This document shows, piece after piece, positions 19,236 to 29,297 of a stretch of DNA of 64,000 nt; position 1 is the first letter of the stretch, and each line of letters opens with the position of its first letter. A program made the translations under genes and the position numbers. Origin of the DNA: Undibacterium sp. (lineage in GTDB: Bacteria > Pseudomonadota > Gammaproteobacteria > Burkholderiales > Burkholderiaceae_D); contig NZ_JAUSFI010000118.1 in NCBI RefSeq assembly GCF_030651495.1, forward strand, positions 1 through 64,000, written 5' to 3'. The notes under the pieces were generated by a model. That model had not been told where the DNA came from. It did no database searches and saw nothing but the letters and a program-made list of their open reading frames with translations.

Positions 19236-21506
19236 ATGAAATTTCGCTTTCCCATCGTTATTATTGACGAAGATTTCCGCTCTGAAAACACTTCTGGTCT
19301 TGGCATACGCGCACTTGCCGATGCTATGGAAAAAGAAGGTATGGAGGTGCTTGGGGTCACTAGTTATGGCGATTTATCGCAGTTCGCTCAACAACAATCC
19401 CGCGCATCAGCTTTTATCTTATCGATTGATGATGAAGAGTTTGGCACTGGTTCAGACGAAGAAAGCGATTTGGCCTTAAAACCTCTGCGTGCATTTGTGG
19501 AAGAAATTCGCTACAAAAATTCTGACATCCCCATTTACCTCTACGGTGAAACGCGGACTTCGCGCCATATTCCCAACGATATTCTGCGCGAATTGCACGG
19601 TTTCATTCATATGTTTGAAGACACGCCCGAATTCGTGGCACGTCACATCATCCGTGAAGCAAAATCTTATCTCGATAGCTTGGCGCCACCGTTTTTCCGG
19701 GCGCTGGTGCACTATGCTAATGATGGATCTTATTCTTGGCACTGCCCTGGGCACTCGGGCGGAGTGGCATTTCTGAAATCGCCTATCGGTCAAATGTTTC
19801 ACCAGTTTTTTGGTGAAAACATGCTGCGTGCCGATGTCTGCAATGCGGTAGAAGAACTAGGCCAACTACTCGACCATACTGGCCCTGTCGCGGCATCAGA
19901 GCGCAATGCCGCACGCATTTTTAATGCCGATCATTGCTACTTCGTGACTAACGGTACCTCGACTTCAAATAAGATGGTGTGGCACTCAACCGTCGCACCT
20001 GGCGACATCGTGGTAGTCGATCGCAACTGTCATAAGTCGATTTTGCACTCGATCATCATGTGTGGTGCAATTCCGGTATTCCTGATGCCGACCCGCAATC
20101 ACCTAGGCATTATTGGTCCAATTCCGCTGGAAGAGTTCTCTATGGAGAGCATCCGTCGAAAAATTGAAGCAAATCCTTTTGCGCGTGAAGCCAAGAACAA
20201 GAAGCCGCGGATACTGACGATTACACAGTCAACCTACGATGGCGTGCTGTACAACGTAGAGACACTAAGAGAAATGCTGGATGGTGAAATTGATACCCTG
20301 CATTTTGACGAAGCCTGGCTTCCGCACGCGACCTTTCATAATTTCTATCAGGATATGCATGCGATCGGCAAGGATAGGCCACGCGCTAAAAAATCCATGA
20401 TTTTTTCAACCCAATCTACGCACAAACTGCTAGCGGGAATCTCGCAGGCATCACAAATTTTGGTGCGCGAATCACAAACCGTAAAACTAGATAAAGATAG
20501 CTTCAATGAAGCCTATCTCATGCACACCTCGACCTCTCCGCAGTACGCAATTATTGCGTCTTGCGACGTTGCTGCGGCAATGATGGAAGCGCCTGGTGGT
20601 ACTGCATTGGTTGAAGAATCTATTTTGGAAGCGCTCGACTTCCGTCGTGCGATGCGTAAGGTCGATCAAGAGTGGGGAAAAGACTGGTGGTTTCAGGTTT
20701 GGGGACCAGAAACTCTATCGGACGACGGTATAGGATCTCGTGAAGACTGGATGATACGCGCAGAAGATGACTGGCATGGTTTTGGCAAACTAGCACCCAA
20801 CTTCAATATGTTGGATCCTATTAAGGCCACCATTGTGACCCCGGGTTTATCACTGGAAGGTAAGTTCGGCGAAACGGGTATCCCTGCTTCGATAGTCACC
20901 AAATACCTTGCCGAACATGGCGTGATTATTGAAAAATGCGGCTTGTACTCCTTCTTCATCATGTTCACCATTGGCATTACCAAAGGCCGCTGGAATACAC
21001 TATTAACCGCGTTGCAGCAATTTAAGGATGATTACGATAAAAACCAACCGATGTGGCGTATTTTGCCTGAGTTTGCGACAGCCAATCCTCGTTATGAAGG
21101 CGCCGGACTGAAAGACTTATGCCAGCGTATCCATGAAGTTTACAGATCACATGATGTGGCCCGTTTAACTACCGAGATGTATTTATCTGATATGCAACCG
21201 GCCATGAAGCCATCGGACGCTTTTTCCAAGATGGCGCATCGAGAACTAGACCGGGTCTCCATAGATGACTTGGAAGGTCGCGTCACAGCAATTTTATTGA
21301 CGCCCTACCCTCCTGGCATCCCCCTGCTAATTCCCGGAGAACGCTTTAATAAAACCATCGTTGATTACCTGAAGTTTGTACGCAATTTCAATGAACAATT
21401 TCCCGGTTTTGAAACAGATTGCCATGGCCTTGTAAAAGCGGAGGTTGATGGTAAGCGTGGATATTTTGTAGATTGCGTACGACTTGGTGCTGAATATGCC
21501 AAATAG
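19236..21506 (+). CDS. Arginine/lysine/ornithine decarboxylase
   Basis: Fold III PLP decarboxylase of basic amino acids, producing a polyamine precursor and consuming a proton. N-terminal wing domain (about 1-130), PLP core with K397 in STQSTHKLLAGISQ, and C-terminal domain (about 600-756, LLTPYPPGIPLLIPGERF). 756 aa, the size of E. coli LdcI/AdiA/SpeF types; which substrate is used cannot be read from sequence alone. ATG 19236 follows TTTTTTTGGAGA. No antiporter gene is next to it, so a stand-alone role is more likely than a complete acid-resistance cassette. Confidence 0.88.
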   Translation: MKFRFPIVIIDEDFRSENTSGLGIRALADAMEKEGMEVLGVTSYGDLSQFAQQQSRASAFILSIDDEEFGTGSDEESDLALKPLRAFVEEIRYKNSDIPIYLYGETRTSRHIPNDILRELHGFIHMFEDTPEFVARHIIREAKSYLDSLAPPFFRALVHYANDGSYSWHCPGHSGGVAFLKSPIGQMFHQFFGENMLRADVCNAVEELGQLLDHTGPVAASERNAARIFNADHCYFVTNGTSTSNKMVWHSTVAPGDIVVVDRNCHKSILHSIIMCGAIPVFLMPTRNHLGIIGPIPLEEFSMESIRRKIEANPFAREAKNKKPRILTITQSTYDGVLYNVETLREMLDGEIDTLHFDEAWLPHATFHNFYQDMHAIGKDRPRAKKSMIFSTQSTHKLLAGISQASQILVRESQTVKLDKDSFNEAYLMHTSTSPQYAIIASCDVAAAMMEAPGGTALVEESILEALDFRRAMRKVDQEWGKDWWFQVWGPETLSDDGIGSREDWMIRAEDDWHGFGKLAPNFNMLDPIKATIVTPGLSLEGKFGETGIPASIVTKYLAEHGVIIEKCGLYSFFIMFTIGITKGRWNTLLTALQQFKDDYDKNQPMWRILPEFATANPRYEGAGLKDLCQRIHEVYRSHDVARLTTEMYLSDMQPAMKPSDAFSKMAHRELDRVSIDDLEGRVTAILLTPYPPGIPLLIPGERFNKTIVDYLKFVRNFNEQFPGFETDCHGLVKAEVDGKRGYFVDCVRLGAEYAK

Positions 21507-21664
21507 ATCACAATATAGTTAAAAACCACCGTTATATAAGCATTTGTCAATTTACGTTTAGGCAAGTGCTTTATATTGCAAGAACAGGGAATAGCGTAAA
21601 TATTTGTCGATGTTTTTTCGATTACAATAATTTCATATTTGGAATATGACTACCAAGGTAAAGC

Positions 21665-22582
21665 ATGACCGAGCTAGATGCATTGATACCAATTAAAAAA
21701 AATGAGATTAACGTAGGCAAAGCTGTTCCCAAGTCGATCTTTGATGCTTGGGGAAATCTCTTGCTTGTGTCTGGAACCGTCATCAAGGACCAGCAGCAGT
21801 TTGAGAACCTGATTGAAAATGGGTATTACTCTGATAGAGCGTTAGATTACTCGGATGCCAAGTCACTGCCGACAGTCGCAGCAGCAACGATTACGGCATC
21901 CGCTGCAAAACCTACCCCGGAACAAAACAAAGAAACTATCATGCTCGATCTTGATAGCGTCCATTGGTTCGTGGGTGAAACCTTTTATCTTCAGGTACAC
22001 GATAACGCCTCGATCCGTTACACAGTGAAATTGATCGGCTTTGTTAAAAATAAATCCATCCTTGTCAGTGCCCCCATGGTCGATGGCAAGGTCGCATTAA
22101 TTAGAGATGGGCAAACTTTCATTGTAAGAACATTTCCAGGAAAAAAAGCATATGCATTTACTGCATCAGCACTCAAATCCGTATTTTCACCTCATCCTTA
22201 CCTGCATTTAACCTATCCAAAAGTTGTGCGTTGCACGACCATACGACAAGGTTCTCGTGCCACAGTCAAAATCATTGCGTCTGTCACAGTCGGCATACCC
22301 GAGCAAACTGCCGCCGCCACACTGAACGATTTGAGCATGGGAGGAGCCTCTGGCATCATCAAAAGACCTTTGGGTCAAAAAAATGATACTGGCGTCATCA
22401 AATTTAAAGTCAATGCCGCCGGCAGTGATGAATTTCTCACATTGAGCATCATCCTGCGCTCGATCGCCCCCACCGAAAACGCCGATGAATACCGTCATGG
22501 TTTTGAATTCGTGGATGTTCCAACCCAATCAAAACTGATACTCTCGGCGTTTGTGCATCAAACATTGGCGGACGTTGATTAG
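21665..22582 (+). CDS. PilZ-domain c-di-GMP receptor
   Basis: 305 aa cytoplasmic protein. The C-terminal third carries a PilZ domain with the c-di-GMP motifs RQGSR (RxxxR) and NDLSMGG (DxSxxG). The region before it (about 100-190) resembles the YcgR N-terminal domain. The first 70 residues (GKAVPKSIFDAWGNLLLVSG) resemble the N-terminal extension of some HD-GYP proteins. It may act as a flagellar brake or a similar effector, but no motility gene is adjacent. AAGG stands just before the ATG. No terminator or partner gene is visible. Confidence 0.8.
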   Translation: MTELDALIPIKKNEINVGKAVPKSIFDAWGNLLLVSGTVIKDQQQFENLIENGYYSDRALDYSDAKSLPTVAAATITASAAKPTPEQNKETIMLDLDSVHWFVGETFYLQVHDNASIRYTVKLIGFVKNKSILVSAPMVDGKVALIRDGQTFIVRTFPGKKAYAFTASALKSVFSPHPYLHLTYPKVVRCTTIRQGSRATVKIIASVTVGIPEQTAAATLNDLSMGGASGIIKRPLGQKNDTGVIKFKVNAAGSDEFLTLSIILRSIAPTENADEYRHGFEFVDVPTQSKLILSAFVHQTLADVD

Positions 22583-22722
22583 CGGACTATAGTAATTTTC
22601 CATAGTAATTGAATGGAATTACTGCATACGTTAAAACTCGTAACCAGAATCAGTGCGAGCGCAAAATACTCTGCTCCAAAGTTACCAATGAAGGCAGCCG
22701 GTCACGGCAATTGCATTTACCA

Positions 22723-22769
22723 AAAGTAACACTTTATCCTTAGTAAAAATTATTTCTGCGTGTTACTTT
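22723..22769. promoter_or_regulatory. Inverted repeat upstream of the DUF1800 gene
   Basis: AAAGTAACAC (22723-22732) and its complement GTGTTACTTT (22760-22769) flank 27 AT-rich bases, ending about 40 bases before the DUF1800 start. Could be an operator or an mRNA hairpin; undecided. Confidence 0.35.
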
Positions 22770-22807
22770 ATTGAAATAACCAACCATTATTTTAATAGAG
22801 ACACAGC

Positions 22808-24496
22808 ATGTCCCATGTATCGATTCGACTTATTGCAGCGGTAAGTTTTTTGACTTTACTTACCTCTTGCGGAGGCGGTAGCTCTGCCAATGGGACTGGT
22901 GCGAGCATTGTTCCGAGCATCGCGCCTACATCAAACCAAGCAGTTCGTATGCTCGGACAAGCCAGTTTTGGCGCTACCGCGGCAGAAATCAATAACGTCA
23001 TCCATAGTGGATATGAAGGATGGCTCGATACCCAATTCACTCAGCCGCAAAAACTACACCGCGCCTACATGGATAGCATCATCCCGAGCTTACCCGCAGG
23101 TAGCACTTTGAACCAGAATCAATTTTTTGAATCTTTCTGGCAACAGGCCATCACTGGTAATGATCAACTGCGTCAACGCGTCGCTTACGCGCTGTCACAG
23201 ATATTTGTCGTGTCATTTCAAGACAGTAACGTTGCCAATTACCCGCGAGGTGTTGCCTCTTACTACGACACATTGGCGAGCAATGCGTTTGGCAATTACC
23301 GCAATTTATTGGAAGCGGTATCGCTACATCCTATGATGGGGATTTATCTCACTTCGATGCGCAATCAAAAAGAGTCAGGCGCCCGCGTTCCGGATGAAAA
23401 CTATGCACGCGAAGTAATGCAATTATTCACCATCGGTCTCTATGAGCTGAATCAAGATGGCAGTCCCAAACTCAGTAGTGGCAAGCCTATCGAAACATAT
23501 ACCAATGCTGACATTACAGGTCTAGCCAAGGTATTTACCGGCTGGAGCTGGGCTGGTCCGGATAAAACAGACACACGTTTCTTTGGTGGCAGCCCTGATA
23601 TTGATCGAGACTGGACGCCGATGCAAGCTTATCCCAAGTTTCATTCGACTTCGGTTAAAAATTTTCTGGGGGTCAGTATCGCAGCACAAAGTAGTGCCAA
23701 TCCTGAAACGAGCTTAAAAGTGGCACTGGACCGTTTGTACAACCACAGCAACGTTGGCCCTTTTATTGGAAAACAACTGATTCAGCGCTTAGTAACAAGT
23801 AATCCCAGCCCGCAATATGTGGCACGTGTGGCTGCCGCCTTTACTGATAATGGACAAGGCATACGAGGTGACATGAAAGCCGTGATTAAAGCCATTTTAT
23901 TAGATAAAGAAGCGCGTGCTGACATCAATAGCGCAGACGCCAATGCGGGAAAACTGCGCGAACCGGTTTTGCGCTTCGCCAACTGGATGCGCAGTTTCAA
24001 CGCGAAATCAACTTCGTCTCGATTCCTATTAGGAAATCTGGATGATCCACTCGGTGCCTTGGGGCAAACGCCCATGCGTTCACCTTCAGTATTCAACTTT
24101 TATCGCCCCGGTTACGTACCGCCCAACACCAGCATTGCCAGCGCGAATCTGGTCTCACCCGAATTCCAGATTACCGGTGAGACATCCATCGTCGGCTATT
24201 TAAACTTTATGCGCAATGTGATCCCCAATGGCGCCGGTACATCAAAAGATATCCAGCCCGATTACGGCACGCTCATACCATTAGCGGATACGCCTGATAA
24301 ATTGCTTGATCAAGTCAGTTTATTGTTAACCGCCAGCCAGATGAGTGGCACTTTACGCACGCAGATACTGGCCGCGCTTAACTCCGTCGCCATCCCCACC
24401 AATAACCCGGCGAATGCGGATACGGCCAGAAAAAATCGCGTCTACCTGTCGATTTTTCTGACCATGGCATCGCCCGAATATCTGGTTCAACAATAA
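22808..24496 (+). CDS. DUF1800 lipoprotein
   Basis: 562 aa exported protein of the DUF1800 family, function unknown. Lipoprotein signal with lipobox LLTSC (C21) followed by GGGSS, so probably membrane anchored. Family signatures: AVRMLGQASFGATAAEI near the N-terminus, QQAITGNDQLRQRVAYALSQ, ENYAREVMQLFTIGL, and PLGALGQTPMRSPSVFNFYRPGY. It is followed after 12 bases by a DUF1501 gene; these two families are nearly always paired and probably work together in the envelope. Confidence 0.88.
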   Translation: MSHVSIRLIAAVSFLTLLTSCGGGSSANGTGASIVPSIAPTSNQAVRMLGQASFGATAAEINNVIHSGYEGWLDTQFTQPQKLHRAYMDSIIPSLPAGSTLNQNQFFESFWQQAITGNDQLRQRVAYALSQIFVVSFQDSNVANYPRGVASYYDTLASNAFGNYRNLLEAVSLHPMMGIYLTSMRNQKESGARVPDENYAREVMQLFTIGLYELNQDGSPKLSSGKPIETYTNADITGLAKVFTGWSWAGPDKTDTRFFGGSPDIDRDWTPMQAYPKFHSTSVKNFLGVSIAAQSSANPETSLKVALDRLYNHSNVGPFIGKQLIQRLVTSNPSPQYVARVAAAFTDNGQGIRGDMKAVIKAILLDKEARADINSADANAGKLREPVLRFANWMRSFNAKSTSSRFLLGNLDDPLGALGQTPMRSPSVFNFYRPGYVPPNTSIASANLVSPEFQITGETSIVGYLNFMRNVIPNGAGTSKDIQPDYGTLIPLADTPDKLLDQVSLLLTASQMSGTLRTQILAALNSVAIPTNNPANADTARKNRVYLSIFLTMASPEYLVQQ

Positions 24497-24508
24497 GCTG
24501 GAGTTATC

Positions 24509-25954
24509 ATGAGCAATAAGATCAACGCTTCGCGTCGCGAATTTTTACGTATGTCTTCCATGTTGTCAATCGTAGGCGCAGCTGGTACGCCATTTGCCCT
24601 GAATCTGGCAACGCTGGGATCGGCAGCGGCACAAAATGCCCCCGGCGGCTATAAGGCGCTGGTATGCCTGTTCATGTTTGGTGCCAATGACCATGCCAAT
24701 ACGGTACTAGCCACAGACAGCACCTCTTGGACACAATATCTGAATGTACGTACCACTAACGAAGCGGGATCAATTGCACTCCCCGCTACCGGCGTCGCTG
24801 GTGGCGTATTGCCTATCACGCCAGTCAGCAGCCAGGCGGGGCGTAGTTTCGCCTTACACCCGAGCCTGGCCGAACTAAAAACCCTGTTTGATAACGGGCG
24901 CGCCGCCGTCATCAGCAATGTTGGACCATTAGTGGTGCCAACCACGCTGGCACAGTACAAAGCTGCCAGCGTGCCGTTGCCGCCCAAGTTATTTTCGCAT
25001 AATGACCAGCAATCCTTATGGCAAGCCTATGCCCCTGAAGGTGCGGCTTATGGCTGGGGTGGCCGGATGGGGGATTTAATGGCGGCCAACAATGCCAATC
25101 CAATTTTCACCTCGATCTCGGCATCAGGTAATGCCGTTTTTCTGGCCGGTAAAACGATCAATCAATATCAAGTCAGTGCTTCTGGCGCGGTACCGGTGGG
25201 GGCTTTGTCAGGCACTTTATTTGGTGCTCCTGCCGGCAGCAATCCTCTCAAGGCCATCATCACGGCAGATAACGTCAACTTATTCCAGAAAGAGCATGCA
25301 GCCATCACTAGCCGCTCCATTAGCGCTCAAAGTTTGTTAAGTCCATCGATGGCAGTTGCCGGGCCCGCTGGCGTTCCTAATCCGACCCAATACACCAATC
25401 CGAATACCGGAGTACTGGCAAACAATGCTCTGGCCATACAATTGCAAACGGTGGCACGCATCATCGCCGGACGCAGCGCTTTAGGTGCACAACGTCAGGT
25501 ATTTTTTGTCAGCATGGGTGGGTTTGATACGCACGATTTTCAACGCACTACCCAAGCGGATCTGCTGGCAAAACTATCCCATGCGATTGCCTACTTTGAT
25601 ACCACCATGGGGAGTTTGCAAGGAGCGGATATACGCAATCAGGTGACCTTGTTTACCGCCTCAGATTTTGGCCGCACCTTTACCAGCAACGGCGATGGTA
25701 CCGACCATGGCTGGGGTTCGCACCACTTCATTGTCGGTGGCGCAGTCAAGGGGAATACAATTTACGGCGATTTTCCTGTCACTGGCTTAAAGCATGCACA
25801 AGATGTGGGTTCTGGTAGCCTGTTGCCGCAATTTTCTGTGGATCAGTATGGGGCAACTCTGGCAAACTGGTTTGGTCTCAGCCCCACTCAAATCAATGAT
25901 GTGTTTCCGAATATTACGAATTTCACCCTTCGCAATATTGGCTTCATGAGCTAA
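24509..25954 (+). CDS. DUF1501 Tat-exported protein
   Basis: 481 aa protein of the DUF1501 family, related to sulfatase/alkaline-phosphatase folds, activity unknown. A twin-arginine signal is clear: SRREFLRMSS, hydrophobic stretch, then AAAQNA, so it is exported folded. FMFGANDHANTVL, MGGFDTHDFQR and DHGWGSHHFIVGGAV carry the His/Asp-rich motifs expected to bind metal. Second gene of the DUF1800-DUF1501 pair and followed by a strong terminator. Confidence 0.88.
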   Translation: MSNKINASRREFLRMSSMLSIVGAAGTPFALNLATLGSAAAQNAPGGYKALVCLFMFGANDHANTVLATDSTSWTQYLNVRTTNEAGSIALPATGVAGGVLPITPVSSQAGRSFALHPSLAELKTLFDNGRAAVISNVGPLVVPTTLAQYKAASVPLPPKLFSHNDQQSLWQAYAPEGAAYGWGGRMGDLMAANNANPIFTSISASGNAVFLAGKTINQYQVSASGAVPVGALSGTLFGAPAGSNPLKAIITADNVNLFQKEHAAITSRSISAQSLLSPSMAVAGPAGVPNPTQYTNPNTGVLANNALAIQLQTVARIIAGRSALGAQRQVFFVSMGGFDTHDFQRTTQADLLAKLSHAIAYFDTTMGSLQGADIRNQVTLFTASDFGRTFTSNGDGTDHGWGSHHFIVGGAVKGNTIYGDFPVTGLKHAQDVGSGSLLPQFSVDQYGATLANWFGLSPTQINDVFPNITNFTLRNIGFMS

Positions 25955-25955
25955 A

Positions 25956-25992
25956 AAAAAGCGGACTTCATTTTTGATGAAGTCCGCTTTTT
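25956..25992. terminator. Bidirectional terminator
   Basis: A perfect 16 bp inverted repeat (AAAAAGCGGACTTCAT and its complement) with loop TTTTG, A-run on one side and T-run on the other. It separates the DUF1501 gene from convergent dcd and can terminate both. Confidence 0.92.
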
Positions 25993-26028
25993 GGAAAGAT
26001 TAATGCCACACCCTCAAAACTGAATCTT

Positions 26029-26595
26029 TTAAGCCTTAGGCAAGGTAACTCCGCGTTGTCCCTGATACTTGCCACCACGGTCTTTATAAGAAGTCTCACA
26101 GATTTCATCACTCTCAAAAAACAGCACCTGAGCACAGCCTTCTCCGGCATAAATTTTGGCTGGCAACGGTGTCGTATTGGAGAACTCCAGCGTCACATAA
26201 CCTTCCCATTCAGGTTCAAACGGCGTGACATTGACGATGATGCCGCAGCGCGCATAGGTCGATTTACCCAGGCAAATCGTCAGTACGCTACGTGGAATGC
26301 GGAAGTATTCGATCGTGCGTGCCAGTGCAAACGAATTGGGCGGAATAATGCAGACATCGCCCTTAAAATCGACGAAAGATTTTTCGTCGAAATTTTTAGG
26401 ATCGACGATGGTGCTGTTGATATTGGTAAAAATTTTGAATTCATTGGCGCAACGAATATCGTAGCCATACGAAGAAGTGCCATAACTGACGATTTTTTGA
26501 CCATTCTCTTCACGTACCTGTCCCGGTGAAAATGGTTCTATCATGGCGTGCTCTTGCGCCATGCGGCGTATCCACTTATCTGATTTGATGCTCAT
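26029..26595 (-). CDS. dcd: dCTP deaminase
   Basis: Deaminates dCTP to dUTP, feeding dUMP to thymidylate synthase. Starts [19 protein letters not shown] with AGGGGA upstream. Catalytic and nucleotide motifs [36 protein letters not shown] and [22 protein letters not shown] are intact. 188 aa, the standard trimeric enzyme length. Convergent with the DUF1501 gene; xdhC lies upstream on the same strand. Confidence 0.96.
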   Translation of the reverse strand: MSIKSDKWIRRMAQEHAMIEPFSPGQVREENGQKIVSYGTSSYGYDIRCANEFKIFTNINSTIVDPKNFDEKSFVDFKGDVCIIPPNSFALARTIEYFRIPRSVLTICLGKSTYARCGIIVNVTPFEPEWEGYVTLEFSNTTPLPAKIYAGEGCAQVLFFESDEICETSYKDRGGKYQGQRGVTLPKA

Positions 26596-26716
26596 GCTAT
26601 TCCCCTGCCGGATTGATCTAGTGCGGAATTTTACGCGAATCAGGCTGTAAAATCCTCTCTGATGAGCAAATCTAGAGATAAACCATGCTAAATAGGACAA
26701 ACCATTCGCGCACTGC

Positions 26717-27742
26717 CTAATTTTCAGGCAAACACACGTCTGCCGTGTGCGGCTGCGCCGCAGCGCTTTTGGCATGCTGCACCTGAATTTCTTTAGGCAA
26801 AAACACATTATTCTTGACCGCCGTCATTTCCGCCAAAATCGAGATAGCAATTTCAGCCGGGGTCTTGCTGCCGATATATAAACCAACTGGCCCGTGCAGT
26901 TTTGCCAGATCGGCATCGGTCAGGTCAAATTCTTTCAGCCGCTCACGGCGTTTAGCATTATTGATACGCGAGCCGATAGCGCCGACATAAAAGGCGGGCG
27001 ATTTTAAGGCCTCCATCAGTGCCAGATCGTCCAGTTTGGGGTCATGCGTGAGGGCCAGCACAGCACTGCGACTATCGAGTTGCATCGCCAAGACCAGATC
27101 ATCCGGCATCGCATGCACTAGCGGTACGCCTTCCACTTGCCAACCGTCCCGGTATTCCTCACGCGGATCACAGACGGTGACCTGATAATCCATCCCCAGC
27201 GCGATACTGGCAAGAAAGCGCGACAATTGCCCGGCACCGATGATCAGCAAGCGCCAGCGCGGGCCGTGAATCGTGGTCAATGCCGACGTGGATACCTGCA
27301 AACTCATGCCAGCGGCCGCTGTTTCCAGTCGCACTTCGCCCGAGATCAAATCGAGCCGGCGCGCGACCAGTTCATGCTGGCTCAGGCGCTGCAATAACTC
27401 GGCGATGCGGCTTTGTTCAGAGATCGGTTCCAGCGCCAGCTGTATAGTGCCGCCGCAAGGTAGGCCAAAGCGATGCGCCTCATCGGCGCTGATGCCATAA
27501 GTGACGATTTCAGGCAATAAGCGCACGATCCCTTCGTTACGCACGCGCTCGATCAAATCATCTTCGATACAGCCCCCAGACACCGATCCGACTACCCGCC
27601 CATCTTCGCAAATCGCCAGCATGGCGCCTTCTGGCCGCGGACTGGAACCCCAGGTTTTGATCACGGTAACGAGTTCGCACTTGCGCCCAGCCTGCAGCCA
27701 CTGCGCGCACGTTTTTAGTACTTCCAGGTCGACACTATCCAT
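26717..27742 (-). CDS. XdhC/CoxI family molybdenum cofactor maturation protein
   Basis: Family members bind and sulfurate or deliver Mo cofactor to xanthine dehydrogenase-type hydroxylases. N-terminal XdhC_CoxI segment (about 10-80, [18 protein letters not shown] and [13 protein letters not shown]), C-terminal Rossmann domain (about 150-310, [48 protein letters not shown]). 341 aa, complete. Upstream on the same strand is an iorA-like [2Fe-2S] subunit gene, but the catalytic subunit normally between them is absent; a palindromic repeat sits there instead. Confidence 0.87.
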   Translation of the reverse strand: MDSVDLEVLKTCAQWLQAGRKCELVTVIKTWGSSPRPEGAMLAICEDGRVVGSVSGGCIEDDLIERVRNEGIVRLLPEIVTYGISADEAHRFGLPCGGTIQLALEPISEQSRIAELLQRLSQHELVARRLDLISGEVRLETAAAGMSLQVSTSALTTIHGPRWRLLIIGAGQLSRFLASIALGMDYQVTVCDPREEYRDGWQVEGVPLVHAMPDDLVLAMQLDSRSAVLALTHDPKLDDLALMEALKSPAFYVGAIGSRINNAKRRERLKEFDLTDADLAKLHGPVGLYIGSKTPAEIAISILAEMTAVKNNVFLPKEIQVQHAKSAAAQPHTADVCLPEN

Positions 27743-27767
27743 TGCGGTTCACTTTTAAAGTGCAAAG

Positions 27768-27827
27768 CGCAGTATCCATGCGGCTTGCAGGCCGATAATG
27801 CTCTGTAAGCCGCATGGATACTGCGCC
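27768..27827. repeat. Dispersed ~60 bp palindrome, copy A
   Basis: A perfect 20 bp inverted repeat (arms 27768-27787 and 27808-27827, beginning GCGCAGTATCCATGCGG) with a 20-base loop starting GCAGGCC. Three more members of the family lie at 35961, 36479 and 37430. It sits between xdhC and the iorA-like gene. Confidence 0.9.
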
Positions 27828-27860
27828 AATGCGCTGCGACATCCCATTTCTGGAACTGAA

Positions 27861-28328
27861 TTATTTAGCTGAACGCAATTCCGCCGCAGCGGTTTTAATC
27901 GCGGCACGAATACGTGGGTAAGTGCCGCAGCGGCAAATATTGCCACTCATGGCGTTATCGATGTCACTGTCGTTAGGATTGTTATTGTTCGCCAATAAGG
28001 CTGCTGCACTCATCAACTGGCCGGACTGGCAATAGCCACATTGCGGCACATCATGCGCAATCCAGGCTTTTTGCAATACATGCGAATTATCAAGCGAGAG
28101 CGATTCTATGGTCGCCACTTGCTTACCCGCCACCACCGATAACGGCGTCTGGCAAGAACGCACCGCCTCGCCGTCGAGATGGACGGTACAGGCGCCACAC
28201 AATGCGGCGCCGCAACCGAATTTGGTACCGGTCAGCCCCAACTCATCACGAATCACCCACAACAGCGGCGTATCCTCCGCTGAATTGCATGCCACTGTCT
28301 TGCCATTAATGCTGAAGCTGATTGTCAT
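27861..28328 (-). CDS. [2Fe-2S] subunit of a molybdo-hydroxylase (IorA-like)
   Basis: 155 aa electron-transfer subunit of the isoquinoline 1-oxidoreductase/xanthine dehydrogenase family. Plant-type cluster ligands in [17 protein letters not shown] (about 39-55) and a second cluster in [10 protein letters not shown] and [12 protein letters not shown]. No signal peptide. A large molybdopterin subunit would be expected directly downstream, but only a 33-base gap, a palindrome and then xdhC follow. It may serve a catalytic subunit encoded elsewhere, or be a relic. All visible ligands are intact, arguing against long decay. Confidence 0.87.
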   Translation of the reverse strand: MTISFSINGKTVACNSAEDTPLLWVIRDELGLTGTKFGCGAALCGACTVHLDGEAVRSCQTPLSVVAGKQVATIESLSLDNSHVLQKAWIAHDVPQCGYCQSGQLMSAAALLANNNNPNDSDIDNAMSGNICRCGTYPRIRAAIKTAAAELRSAK

Positions 28329-28355
28329 TATTATCCCCTGTCATGTTCTTTTAGT

Positions 28356-28469
28356 TTAGGACTTACGCAAAACCGCCCCAGCGTCGTTGCACTCGTCTCG
28401 CCAGACTCAATTACTAAAGTACTGTCTTCGGCGGCACCCCTAGCTGGAACAATTTTGCGTACGCCCTAA
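28356..28469. repeat. Short inverted-repeat (MITE-like) element
   Basis: 114 bases with 17 bp imperfect ends: TTAGGACTTACGCAAAA at the left and, inverted, TTAGGGCGTACGCAAAA at the right (15 of 17 match). No coding capacity. It lies between the tupA and iorA-like genes. A clear target duplication is not seen. Could be a miniature transposable element or a long palindromic repeat. Confidence 0.6.
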
Positions 28470-28487
28470 GTTAATTCATTTTTTAAC

Positions 28488-29297
28488 TCATTTTTTATAG
28501 GATGGAAAAAACAGTTGCTCTCCATCGACTTTAAACTCAGCAATTTTCTTTTGCCCTTCGACGGATGTCAGCCATTCAATCAGGCTATTGGCAGCACGAT
28601 TATGAATATCTTTGTATTTAGCCGGATTGACCGCGATGATACCGTAAGGGTTAAACATCTTAGCATCGCCTTCCACCTGCACCGCCAAACCAGTTTTGGC
28701 GCGATAGGCGCCATAGGTAGCGCGGTCAGTCAGGGTGTAGGCCTGCATTTCTGCTGCCATGGTCAAGACTTCACCCATCCCCAAGCCGGCAGAAACATAA
28801 GCGCTGCCAGCCGGTTTGGCTCCGGCTTCTTTCCAATATGCCTGCTCCATCTGGTCGGTGCCTGAATTATCTCCGCGCGAGATAAACTTCGCTTTACTGG
28901 CGGTGATTTTGCGCAGGGCGGCAATCACATCATGACTCCCCTTGACGCCAGCCGGATCGGCAAGCGGTCCGACGATAATGAAATCGTTATACATGACATC
29001 GCGCCGGTTCACGCCATGACCTTCTGCCATAAACTTATCTTCCGCTGCTCGTGCATGAACTAAGGTCACATCCACATCGCCGTTTTTTGCCAGCTCCAAC
29101 GCCTTGCCGGTACCGACAGAAATAACCTGCACCTTGATATGGGTTTTCGCTTCAAATTCCGGCAACAAGACTTTGAGCAAGCCGGAGTTTTCAGTGCTGG
29201 TGGTGGTCGACAAACGCAGAATCTCTTCAGCACTGACGCCTTGGTTGATTCCGCCCAGAAAAATACTGACCAGGGCACACAAGACAAGGTTACGCAT
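28488..29297 (-). CDS. tupA: Tungstate/molybdate-type substrate-binding protein (TupA-like)
   Basis: Periplasmic binding protein of an ABC importer, 269 aa. Start at MRNLVLCALVSIFLGG (GGAG upstream), signal peptide ending about VSAEE. The oxyanion-binding signature LSTTTSTENSGLL at the mature N-terminus is characteristic of TupA; SRGDNSGTDQMEQAYW and AYTLTDRATYGAY are further family motifs. The permease and ATPase (tupB, tupC) are not next to it, which is unusual. Tungstate or molybdate uptake fits with the neighbouring molybdo-enzyme accessory genes. Confidence 0.87.
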   Translation of the reverse strand: MRNLVLCALVSIFLGGINQGVSAEEILRLSTTTSTENSGLLKVLLPEFEAKTHIKVQVISVGTGKALELAKNGDVDVTLVHARAAEDKFMAEGHGVNRRDVMYNDFIIVGPLADPAGVKGSHDVIAALRKITASKAKFISRGDNSGTDQMEQAYWKEAGAKPAGSAYVSAGLGMGEVLTMAAEMQAYTLTDRATYGAYRAKTGLAVQVEGDAKMFNPYGIIAVNPAKYKDIHNRAANSLIEWLTSVEGQKKIAEFKVDGEQLFFPSYKK

